Assembly: GCA_001795455.1 (NCBI GenBank)
Contig: MGPB01000034.1
Coordinates: 62,001 to 126,000, forward strand
Direction: 5' to 3'
Source: Curvibacter sp. GWA2_63_95
Lineage (GTDB): Bacteria > Pseudomonadota > Gammaproteobacteria > Burkholderiales > Burkholderiaceae_C
DNA: 64,000 nt
Of this stretch, positions 33,355 to 40,384 are shown piece by piece. Below the pieces are notes generated by a model, which saw only the letters and a list, made by a program, of their open reading frames with translations, was not told the DNA's origin and did not search any database. A program made the position numbers and the translations under genes. Positions within the stretch are counted from its first letter, which is position 1; each line of letters starts with the position of its first letter.

Positions 33355-34065
33355 ATGGAATTTCTCTCTGCCCCTTGGTGGTCTGCTCTGCTGGCCATTG
33401 TGTTGATCGACCTCGTCCTGGCTGGCGACAACGCCATCGTCATTGCGCTGGCCGCGCGCAACCTGCCGCCCCCACTCAAACGCAAAGCCATTCTCTGGGG
33501 TACCGTGGGTGCCATCATCGTACGTTCGATCATGACCTTGGGCGTCGTTTGGTTGCTCAAAGTGCCGGGGCTGATGCTGCTGGGTGGCTTGGGGCTGCTG
33601 TGGATTGCCTACCAACTGCTGGCAGACCAAAGCGACGGTGAACACGATGGCCCGTCCGCCAGCACCTTTTGGGGTGCCATGAAAACCATTGTGGTGGCAG
33701 ACGCATTGATGGGCATCGACAACGTGCTGGGCGTGGCCGGTGCTGCGCACGGTGCCATGGATCTGGTGGTAATTGGCCTGCTGATCAGTGTGCCGATTGT
33801 GGTGTTCGGCAGCAGCGTGGTGCTGCGCTTGGTCGAGCGTTTCCCCGTCATCATCCAGCTGGGTGCCGCGGTGCTGGCCTTCACGGCGGCCAAGATGGTC
33901 GTGGGTGAAGCGCTGCTGCGCCCAGTGTTTGGCGATGCCCACACCACCGATAGCATGCAGCTGGCGGCACGCTGGACGCTCTATGCAGTCGCTGTGCTGG
34001 GTGTGCTGGGTGCCGGCTGGTGGAGCCAGAAGCGCGCCCAAGCTGCACTTGCGCAGCAGGCCTGA
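33355..34065 (+). CDS. TerC family membrane protein (Mn2+-responsive)
   Basis: A 236-residue polytopic inner-membrane protein of the TerC/Alx/YjbE family with about seven helices. The two family signatures with acidic metal-site residues are IVLIDLVLAGDNAIVIALAA and TIVVADALMGIDNVLGVAGA. Members export or handle manganese, and bacterial TerC proteins have been connected with metalation of secreted enzymes. The Mn2+ riboswitch in its leader strongly supports a manganese role. The ATG at 33355 (MEFLSAPWWSALLAIVL) lies at the end of the leader. A paralogue without riboswitch is at 50273-50971. Confidence 0.9.
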   Translation: MEFLSAPWWSALLAIVLIDLVLAGDNAIVIALAARNLPPPLKRKAILWGTVGAIIVRSIMTLGVVWLLKVPGLMLLGGLGLLWIAYQLLADQSDGEHDGPSASTFWGAMKTIVVADALMGIDNVLGVAGAAHGAMDLVVIGLLISVPIVVFGSSVVLRLVERFPVIIQLGAAVLAFTAAKMVVGEALLRPVFGDAHTTDSMQLAARWTLYAVAVLGVLGAGWWSQKRAQAALAQQA

Positions 34066-34137
34066 GCAATCCGCCAACACCCGTTCGGCGGCCCTGCCTC
34101 TGGGCTGTGCCTGAGGCCGGTGCTATGCTGACGCACC

Positions 34138-34488
34138 ATGAAACTACTCATCAAATGGATTCTGAGCGCGACCGCCTTGCTGGCCGTTGCGCATCTTTAC
34201 AGCGGGGTGGAAGTGAAAAGCTTTACCGCCGCGTTAATCGCCGCATTTGTGATTGGTCTGCTGAACACGGTGGTGCGCCCCTTGTTGGTGGTGCTGACGC
34301 TGCCGTTCACCGTCTTGACCTTGGGCCTGTTCCTGTTTGTCATCAACGCCCTGATGTTCTGGTCTGCAGCCAGTGTGTTGGAGGGCTTTCACGTGCAGGG
34401 CTTCACGGCAGCCCTGATCGGTTCGCTGATTTACACCGCGCTGGGTTTGATCATTGATTCAGCGCTCGAGCGCCTGTTCTCGAAGTAA
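34138..34488 (+). CDS. Phage-holin-family (YvlD-like) membrane protein
   Basis: A 116-residue protein with four likely membrane helices: KLLIKWILSATALLAVAHLY, FTAALIAAFVIGLLNTVV, LLVVLTLPFTVLTLGLFLFV and a C-terminal GFTAALIGSLIYTALGLIID. The internal RP after LLNTVV and the overall pattern match the YvlD/phage-holin-4-2-like family, which is widespread in bacteria that carry no prophage at that site and has no proven holin role. Its last 30 bases overlap the 3' end of the convergent M48 protease gene. Confidence 0.85.
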   Translation: MKLLIKWILSATALLAVAHLYSGVEVKSFTAALIAAFVIGLLNTVVRPLLVVLTLPFTVLTLGLFLFVINALMFWSAASVLEGFHVQGFTAALIGSLIYTALGLIIDSALERLFSK

Positions 34489-35991
34489 TTGCTCCACCTG
34501 GCGCGCCCGGGTGTCCACAATGGAGGCTTCAAAGTGGTCGCCCGCTTTGGGGTCATTGCGAGCCATGTCTTGCGCGGCCTTGAGGCGGGCCAAGGCTGCC
34601 GCGTAATCCAGCTGCGCAATATTCACTTCAGCCTCGGCGCGGATGGACGCGACCGTGCGCCCTTGTGCAGCGGCGCTACGGGCCAGCCATTGCCAAGCTT
34701 GCGCGTCAGCGGGGTTGTCTGCAACCCAGGTTTGCAGGCTTTGTGACGCGCCATCGGCGTGGCCCAGCGCCAGCTGGGCCTGGACCGCCAAGAAGAGTTC
34801 GGCACGGCTGCGGTTGGGCCCTTGCGGCCCCAGATCCACCAGGGCCAGCGCCGCTTTGCCACGGGCCAGCGCAATCTCGGCCAGCAACAGGCGCACTTGG
34901 CGCGCAACCAACGCGTCGGCCCCCGCCGCACTGCGCAAGCGCCGCCCCACAGCTTCCGCTTGGTCGAAGGACCGCAAACGCGAGGCAGCCAGTGTGGCGG
35001 CGTACAGAGCCCCGGCCTGCTGCGCCGCGGGTTGGCGCGCCAGCTGCGCAGGCTCGGCCTCTTGCACCCAGTGTCGCAGGGCGTCCACAGAGGGGTTGGA
35101 CAACACGCGGGCACGAGCGGCAATCAAGGCATGCTCGCCCGCCGGTGCAGGGTGCGTGGCAGCGGCTTGGCTGGGAATACGTGCTTGCATATCGGCCATG
35201 CGCTCCGTACTCAGAGGGTGGCTGCGCAAATACGGAAAACCGCCCGCGTCGTTGAGCCGGTTGGACTGCTGCAGCTTCTCGAACATCGACACAAAACCCT
35301 GGGGGGCAAACCCCGCTTCACCGGCGATGCCAAAACCCACCCGGTCCGCCTCGCGCTCCATGTCGCGCGAAAAATTGAGCTGCGTTTGAGCAGCCACCGC
35401 TTGACCGCCCACAATCACGGCATTGGCACCACCCGGATTTTTGCTGGCCGCCATGGCCCCCAGAATCATCGCGCCAATGAGCCAGGGCGTCTGCTCGTTC
35501 TGGCGGGTGATCAAACGGGCAATGTGGCGCTGCGTCACATGGCTCAGCTCATGGGCCAGAACCGCAGCCAGCTCGTCTTTGCTGGACACCACGCCCACCA
35601 GGCCCAGATGAACGCCGAAATAGGCGCCCGGCAAGGCAAAGGCGTTAACCGAGCGGTCACGCCCCAGCAACACCTTCCACGCGTACTGCGCGTCCAACTC
35701 CGGCGGCAACTCCCCCCGAGCCCGAGCCGCCGTCATCAGTGGCAACCAGATGCTTTGCACATAATCGCCAATGACCGCATCGTCAAGGTAATCGGGGTCC
35801 CGGTAGAGCTCCCGGGCAATGCGGTCACCCAGACGGCGTTCGGCGGCAGGGGTGATGGAGGTGCTGTCGCCTAGGTTGGGGAGGCCTGTGTTGCGGCCAG
35901 CATCAATCTCCTCTGCCTGCAATCGACTGAAGCCCCCCAAAAGCATCGCGATGCAAGTAATGGCAGTTAAGGCAATACGCTTTAAATACAA
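34459..35991 (-). CDS. M48 family metalloprotease, BepA/YfgC-like
   Basis: A 510-residue exported zinc protease. A signal peptide, MYLKRIALTAITCIAMLLGG then FSRLQAEE, precedes the peptidase domain with the HExxH motif at residues 147-151 (AAVLAHELSHVTQRHIARL) and the downstream third-ligand region MEREADRVGFGIAGEAGF. The C-terminal half is TPR-like (KAALALVDLGPQGPNRSRAE, DGASQSLQTWVADNPADAQA). BepA supports outer-membrane protein assembly and LptD maturation in E. coli; the same role is likely here. The start is a TTG at 35991, supported by AGGAG 10 bases upstream and by the need for the signal peptide; the first internal ATG (35943) would remove it. Confidence 0.88.
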   Translation of the reverse strand: MYLKRIALTAITCIAMLLGGFSRLQAEEIDAGRNTGLPNLGDSTSITPAAERRLGDRIARELYRDPDYLDDAVIGDYVQSIWLPLMTAARARGELPPELDAQYAWKVLLGRDRSVNAFALPGAYFGVHLGLVGVVSSKDELAAVLAHELSHVTQRHIARLITRQNEQTPWLIGAMILGAMAASKNPGGANAVIVGGQAVAAQTQLNFSRDMEREADRVGFGIAGEAGFAPQGFVSMFEKLQQSNRLNDAGGFPYLRSHPLSTERMADMQARIPSQAAATHPAPAGEHALIAARARVLSNPSVDALRHWVQEAEPAQLARQPAAQQAGALYAATLAASRLRSFDQAEAVGRRLRSAAGADALVARQVRLLLAEIALARGKAALALVDLGPQGPNRSRAELFLAVQAQLALGHADGASQSLQTWVADNPADAQAWQWLARSAAAQGRTVASIRAEAEVNIAQLDYAAALARLKAAQDMARNDPKAGDHFEASIVDTRARQVEQLLREQALER

Positions 35992-35999
35992 AATCTACT

Positions 36000-36242
36000 C
36001 GCTCCTACGATTACACTGGATATCAGTCAACGGCCATCGTTGCCAGAATCTTAACTCTCGCCAAGATCGGGAACACCGCTGAAAACTCATTTGCGGCGAC
36101 GCAGATCGCCATAGGACAAGCGGAGACAAACGAAGAAGCCAAGACGATGTGTGCGACAGAGTCACCTCCGTTTCGCGTGGCCGGGCAGCATACAGAGAGG
36201 CCTACTGCCGCCAATCAATATATACCACTCGTTGTGCCATAC
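36000..36242. other. Non-coding gap upstream of the M48 gene; no gene seen
   Basis: These 243 bases separate the end of the second pilin ligase gene from the M48 gene. They are less GC-rich than the surroundings on the right and hold no frame I believe in, no strong terminator and no repeat copy. They presumably carry the M48 promoter (minus strand), which I could not locate with confidence. Confidence 0.5.
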
Positions 36243-37979
36243 CTATGGCCAAAGAACCGATGCAAAGCGAGGATCCTGCTGTGCGGCCATTTTCCAAGCT
36301 TTTTCAACCAGCATGCAGTCCTGCGTGTCCGTAAATTTGCAAATGCGATTTAGCCACACCAAGGCTTCTTGAGGCCGGTTATTCAAAGCATAAGCGCTGG
36401 CCAACTGGTATGCAAAGCTGCGCGAGGGATAGCGTCGGTTCATTACCTCCAATTGCGCCAATTCCCCAGCCGTCATGTGAGGCCGAGGTTTAATACGGGA
36501 CACCACAATCCATTCCCGCAAATGGGTTAAAACCTTCACTTCAGGCGGCCCACCCAAGGGGGGCCTATTTTGACCTAGAACCCCTTGCTCCAAACGCAGC
36601 AGCAGGTAACTGTTTTCGACGTTGGAATAATCTTTGACCGTAATGCCAAGCGCAACGGTGAGAAGTATCAAAATCCCGGGGGCAATCCAGCGATTCCCTT
36701 TCCATACTGGCGCAAAATTCATCCGTACACTCAAAACACCTAATATCAAGCCAATCGGCAAGAGAAAATATGCGTATTGAAGTGGGAATTCCAGCATGGC
36801 ATGAATTCCCACAACCAAGAGACAGAGAGATAATGCAGCCTCCTCCGAATTGCGTATGCCTGCCATGATTTTTATCATTATCCATAGAAGGGCGAGTATT
36901 ATGATACAGCCCAATGGCAAGCCCATCCACAAAATAATATCTAAAAATAAATTATGAGAATGTGAAAATAGTCCGCCCAAGGTATTAAATTTGTCAGAAA
37001 TATTAATCTGCGCGGCGGAAGTCTCGGTCCATCCGTATCCCCACCAAGGCTCCAACAAAGCAGCGTGCGACAACATGTGCCAAGCTTCCAAGCGAACCTC
37101 ACTTTTCTGCTCGAGCCGGGTCAGAGTGCTACCTCGGTCCAAAAGCAGAAAGTCACCAGCTCTCTCCAGTATGTAAGGGCAGATCAGAAAATAGATTAAC
37201 AGGCCGGTTACTGCATGAGCCGGAAATTTTCTCTCCCACATATTGCGATGGAAGCAAATCCAAGCCCAAAGGCATACAGCGGACAATATGCCCGTACGCG
37301 ATTGAGTCAGTGCCAGCCCTAACAACAAGAATCCTGCAACCGCAAGCACGCCTCGCCCGCCTATTGTTTTCTTGTCGTAAAAATAGAAGCTGGCAATAAG
37401 TCCCCACAATAGGAAAGTAGCCAACTGATTGGGCTGTCCAAGCGCGCCTGATGGTCGGCTTCTGCTGACTCCTGCGAACAAGGGGCCTAGAGCACCAGCG
37501 TCTGACAAGCCACTCCATGCGTAGAGCTGCAAACCTACCGACGCTATGGCTGCAAATAGCACCGCGCCTGCAAAAAGATTCATGAACTGCGCGGGATAAA
37601 GTTTTTCCCAAGCAGTTCCGACCAAGATAGCCAAACAAAAGCCAGATATATATAAAGATGTTATCCATGCCTGACCGAAATAGGGCAACAGACCAATTGA
37701 CCATTGAAGCCAAGGCACCATAGCGAGAAAAGCACATCCGACGGCGGTAGCATGCCACGGTACCGCTTTCCGGGCTATGAGCAACACGGTGACCCCACCA
37801 AACAGGGCAACGATCGCCATCCATAAATCCGCAGCATAGGTAGTCCATGGGACAGCACCCACCGGCAATAACCAGACCACCGCCAATGAGGCAGCCCACA
37901 AATACGGCCACAATGCAAGGTTCCCATTGGGAGTGGCAGGACCGAATTGGCTATTAAAAATAGTATTTAATAGCTTCAT
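36243..37979 (-). CDS. PglL-like O-oligosaccharyltransferase / O-antigen ligase family, second copy
   Basis: A 578-residue polytopic membrane protein with about 11-12 helices and a soluble C-terminal part with TPR character (SRSFAYQLASAYALNNRPQE). The Wzy/ligase domain has SGALGQPNQLATFLLWGLI and the large periplasmic loop histidine in GLFSHSHNLFLDIILWMGL. This is the pattern of PglL-type pilin glycosyltransferases, which move a lipid-linked glycan to Ser/Thr of pilins. Its start overlaps the stop of the first ligase (ATGA), and both follow a pilin gene. Parts of the gene, especially 36850-37010, are notably AT-rich compared with neighbours, suggesting acquisition or relaxed selection. Confidence 0.83.
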   Translation of the reverse strand: MKLLNTIFNSQFGPATPNGNLALWPYLWAASLAVVWLLPVGAVPWTTYAADLWMAIVALFGGVTVLLIARKAVPWHATAVGCAFLAMVPWLQWSIGLLPYFGQAWITSLYISGFCLAILVGTAWEKLYPAQFMNLFAGAVLFAAIASVGLQLYAWSGLSDAGALGPLFAGVSRSRPSGALGQPNQLATFLLWGLIASFYFYDKKTIGGRGVLAVAGFLLLGLALTQSRTGILSAVCLWAWICFHRNMWERKFPAHAVTGLLIYFLICPYILERAGDFLLLDRGSTLTRLEQKSEVRLEAWHMLSHAALLEPWWGYGWTETSAAQINISDKFNTLGGLFSHSHNLFLDIILWMGLPLGCIIILALLWIMIKIMAGIRNSEEAALSLCLLVVGIHAMLEFPLQYAYFLLPIGLILGVLSVRMNFAPVWKGNRWIAPGILILLTVALGITVKDYSNVENSYLLLRLEQGVLGQNRPPLGGPPEVKVLTHLREWIVVSRIKPRPHMTAGELAQLEVMNRRYPSRSFAYQLASAYALNNRPQEALVWLNRICKFTDTQDCMLVEKAWKMAAQQDPRFASVLWP

Positions 37980-39700
37980 GACGTGCAGTGATCAACATTT
38001 TTTAACATAAAGACCGTCATGGGATTCATGCTCCCGCGCCGACGCCAGAGCTGTGGGTACTCGGGATAAGCTTGGCAAAAACGGTTGCCATGGTAGCGAA
38101 GGGCGTCAAAGTCACCAGTGATCCAGAGACTTTGCAGCAAAGGGAGGACCACCACCGGTTCCGGTGAAAAATGAAGCAACTTTTCCGCCAGGTGCCTTAC
38201 CTGCATGGCGTTGCTGGGGTTTATGTCGTAGTTGGTGAGCGTAGCGAAGTCCAAAGCCCCCTGGAACAGCCAAGCATCTGAGGCCCTTTCCAAGGCTACG
38301 TTCAGATAGCTGCGCTTTAGCTCAATATTGTTAGTAAAGGGCGTTTTATAGATGGGTTTAAGGCGTTCGTACTGCACCCATGCAAGGGATCCAAGGCCTA
38401 GAATGGCCGCCGCACACCCCAGAGACAGGGCCTTGTGAAGGCCATTGACAACACGATGAGCTGGGTTGATGTGTACCATAGGCATCAAATATCCAACTGC
38501 CACGCCACTCAAAAACAGGAATCCGAAACTCCATAGAGGATATTCGAGCATACTGTGCACTCCCACGATTAACACCAAAATCCCCCAGGCAAACTGCCTG
38601 CCAGTACCAGGTTCGGCGCGACCATACGTGTCGAGCCCGTCGGACCTCCAGAATTTTCCCTTGTAGAGCCCGTAAAGAGACCCTATTCCCAATAGACAGG
38701 TGATGGGCAGGCCAAGCTCCACTGCCAACTGCAGCGGCAGATTGTGAGCGTGGTCCAACAGCCCGTGGTAATACGGGTCCATCACGGTGTTGTACCGTCC
38801 GTAGGGCAATTCCCGCCAACCCCAGCCGAACCAAGGACGCTCCAAGATGAGATTAATGGCGTTGCGCCATATTACAAGTCGCGTATCCTGTGCAGTTTGT
38901 GCAACCCGTCCAACACCTGTCACAAATTCAAAGCCGTGCAAACGCGCTGCGATAGGCAACCATGCTGACCAAGCCGCGAGAAGCAGAAGTTGCCCAACCA
39001 TCAGGTAAGCAAGCATACGTGGAAGCGCGCGCCACCAATAAACACCCAGTACAGCAATAACTATGACTTGAAGCAACCCGGTGCGCGAGCCAGACGCAGC
39101 AACCCCTTGCGTAAGAAGTGCCACTACTAACCAAGCCATGGAGCTAGTCAGTTTGCGGAGATAGACAAGCCATAGGGTACACAGCAAGCCAACACATAGA
39201 AAAGTAGCAAATAAATTGCGCTGGCGCAATGCGCCGTAAGCCGTCCCTCGCTGCTCTGGCACAGACATCCATCGGTACAACTCACCTGTCAGATCAAACC
39301 ACTGCAGCAGACCTTGCAGAGCATTTATGCTGGCAGCCAGCACCACTGCGTATAGAAAAACCTCCTGCTTGCGAGGTTGTAACCGGAGCGAAGCACCCAC
39401 AGCACAGGCAATACCAAGCAGACACATACCACTAATACCTGCCAGCTTGGTCCCAAGATAAGGATTCACTGTGGACCACAACACCCAAGATGCCAACCCC
39501 ATGCCTAGCCAGACCAATGAATGCAGACGCGCCATGCCCAGCGCAAGTGCACCCAGCACCAGCATAAGCAACATAAACACCTGGGACTGAAGATCTGGCA
39601 CCCCCCCTTCTGCATAGGGAAACAACCATGCCAGAACCCAACAAAGCGTAGCGAACGCGAATCGGAAAGTAATAGCGGTTTTTTGAATGTTTAGAGGCAT
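37976..39700 (-). CDS. PglL-like O-oligosaccharyltransferase / O-antigen ligase family, first copy
   Basis: A 574-residue polytopic membrane protein of the Wzy/O-antigen-ligase superfamily with a C-terminal Wzy_C_2-like region. Landmarks are TAYGALRQRNLFATFLCVGL, the loop histidines in YYHGLLDHAHNLPLQLAVEL and a second histidine in VGVHSMLEYPLWSFGFLFL. The last pattern, HSMLEYPLW, also occurs as HAMLEFPLQ in the second copy and is typical of PglL. Located just after the pilin gene, it should glycosylate that pilin. The ATG at 39700 sits 12 bases past a strong intrinsic terminator, and no ribosome site is evident, so expression probably depends on read-through. Confidence 0.86.
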   Translation of the reverse strand: MPLNIQKTAITFRFAFATLCWVLAWLFPYAEGGVPDLQSQVFMLLMLVLGALALGMARLHSLVWLGMGLASWVLWSTVNPYLGTKLAGISGMCLLGIACAVGASLRLQPRKQEVFLYAVVLAASINALQGLLQWFDLTGELYRWMSVPEQRGTAYGALRQRNLFATFLCVGLLCTLWLVYLRKLTSSMAWLVVALLTQGVAASGSRTGLLQVIVIAVLGVYWWRALPRMLAYLMVGQLLLLAAWSAWLPIAARLHGFEFVTGVGRVAQTAQDTRLVIWRNAINLILERPWFGWGWRELPYGRYNTVMDPYYHGLLDHAHNLPLQLAVELGLPITCLLGIGSLYGLYKGKFWRSDGLDTYGRAEPGTGRQFAWGILVLIVGVHSMLEYPLWSFGFLFLSGVAVGYLMPMVHINPAHRVVNGLHKALSLGCAAAILGLGSLAWVQYERLKPIYKTPFTNNIELKRSYLNVALERASDAWLFQGALDFATLTNYDINPSNAMQVRHLAEKLLHFSPEPVVVLPLLQSLWITGDFDALRYHGNRFCQAYPEYPQLWRRRGSMNPMTVFMLKNVDHCTS

Positions 39701-39711
39701 GGAATAGCAAT

Positions 39712-39738
39712 AAAAAAGGCGCCACTGGCGCCTTTTTA
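39712..39738 (-). terminator. Strong, symmetric intrinsic terminator after the pilin gene
   Basis: A-run, GGCGCC (39718-39723), ACT, GGCGCC (39727-39732), T-run form a near-perfect hairpin with A/T tails, extendable to 11 base pairs. On the minus strand it terminates the pilin transcript 17 bases after the stop codon. It also stands directly in front of the ligase start codon, so it can act as an attenuator for the two ligase genes. Confidence 0.93.
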
Positions 39739-39754
39739 AACAATTACAACCGAA

Positions 39755-40240
39755 TTAAGTGCGGCAGTTTGCGGGAACATACTTGGAAAGAAGCGTTCCG
39801 TTAGTGACGTTGGCGACGGTAGGAGAGCCCGCGGAAGCACAAACCCATTTAATGGATCCCGCAGTAGGAATAGTAGATGATGCGGCTGTACCGGCAAGTG
39901 CAGCGGTACCGTCCAACGGAGTCAAAGTCAGTGTGTGGCCGCTGTCGATCGTAGCGTCATAGGTGATAGTAATTCGACCTGAAGTTTGATCGATTGCAAC
40001 ACTCGCCACGTTTTTGGTAGGAGAAGGCGAAACCCAACCATTTGCAAAAGCCACACCATTGGCAGCATTTTCAGCAATCGCAGTCTTTGCCGATCCCGCC
40101 AGTGTTAAACCCTCTGTCACTTTGGCACGCACGGTGTAATCCTGATAAGCAGGCAAAGCTACCGCAGCCAAGATACCAATGATCGCAACCACGATCATCA
40201 ATTCGATCAGGGTGAAACCCTTTTGCATAGAACGCTTCAT
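39755..40240 (-). CDS. pilA: Type IV pilin (PilA-like)
   Basis: A 161-residue type IVa pilin. The leader MKRSMQKG (8 residues, positively charged) is followed by the cleavage and methylation motif [20 protein letters not shown], with the key glutamate at mature position 5. The C-terminal part carries one cysteine pair (KWVCASAG and VPANCRT) forming the expected D-loop. Residues 111-129 are rich in Ala, Ser, Thr and Gly and could be the O-glycan acceptor region for the two downstream ligases. The start at 40240 has GGAG 6 bases upstream. A sigma-54-type promoter lies 35-50 bases upstream, and a strong terminator follows. Confidence 0.94.
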   Translation of the reverse strand: MKRSMQKGFTLIELMIVVAIIGILAAVALPAYQDYTVRAKVTEGLTLAGSAKTAIAENAANGVAFANGWVSPSPTKNVASVAIDQTSGRITITYDATIDSGHTLTLTPLDGTAALAGTAASSTIPTAGSIKWVCASAGSPTVANVTNGTLLSKYVPANCRT

Positions 40241-40274
40241 GACAAACTCCAAAAAATTGAAAGGCCTATCCATC

Positions 40275-40290
40275 AGCAGGCTTCATGCCA
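40275..40290 (-). promoter_or_regulatory. Candidate sigma-54 promoter of the pilin gene
   Basis: On the minus strand bases 40290-40275 read TGGCATGAAGCCTGCT. The GG and GC doublets have the 10-base separation of the -24/-12 consensus TGGCACG-N4-TTGCW, with two other mismatches. Transcription would begin near 40264, giving a leader of about 24 bases with a GGAG site. Pilin genes are commonly controlled by PilR and sigma-54. Confidence 0.55.
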
Positions 40291-40384
40291 ACCCAAAATC
40301 GGAAACAAACGAACAAATATTGCCTTTTTTGTCCCCTTAGGCTAGGTTAGCAGGATTCAAAACAGCCAATCAAAGACATTTTCG

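Noticed and set aside
34138-34488. Prophage remnant suggested by the holin-family protein
   Set aside because: The family is common in non-phage contexts, and no other phage gene, att-like repeat or integrase is nearby.
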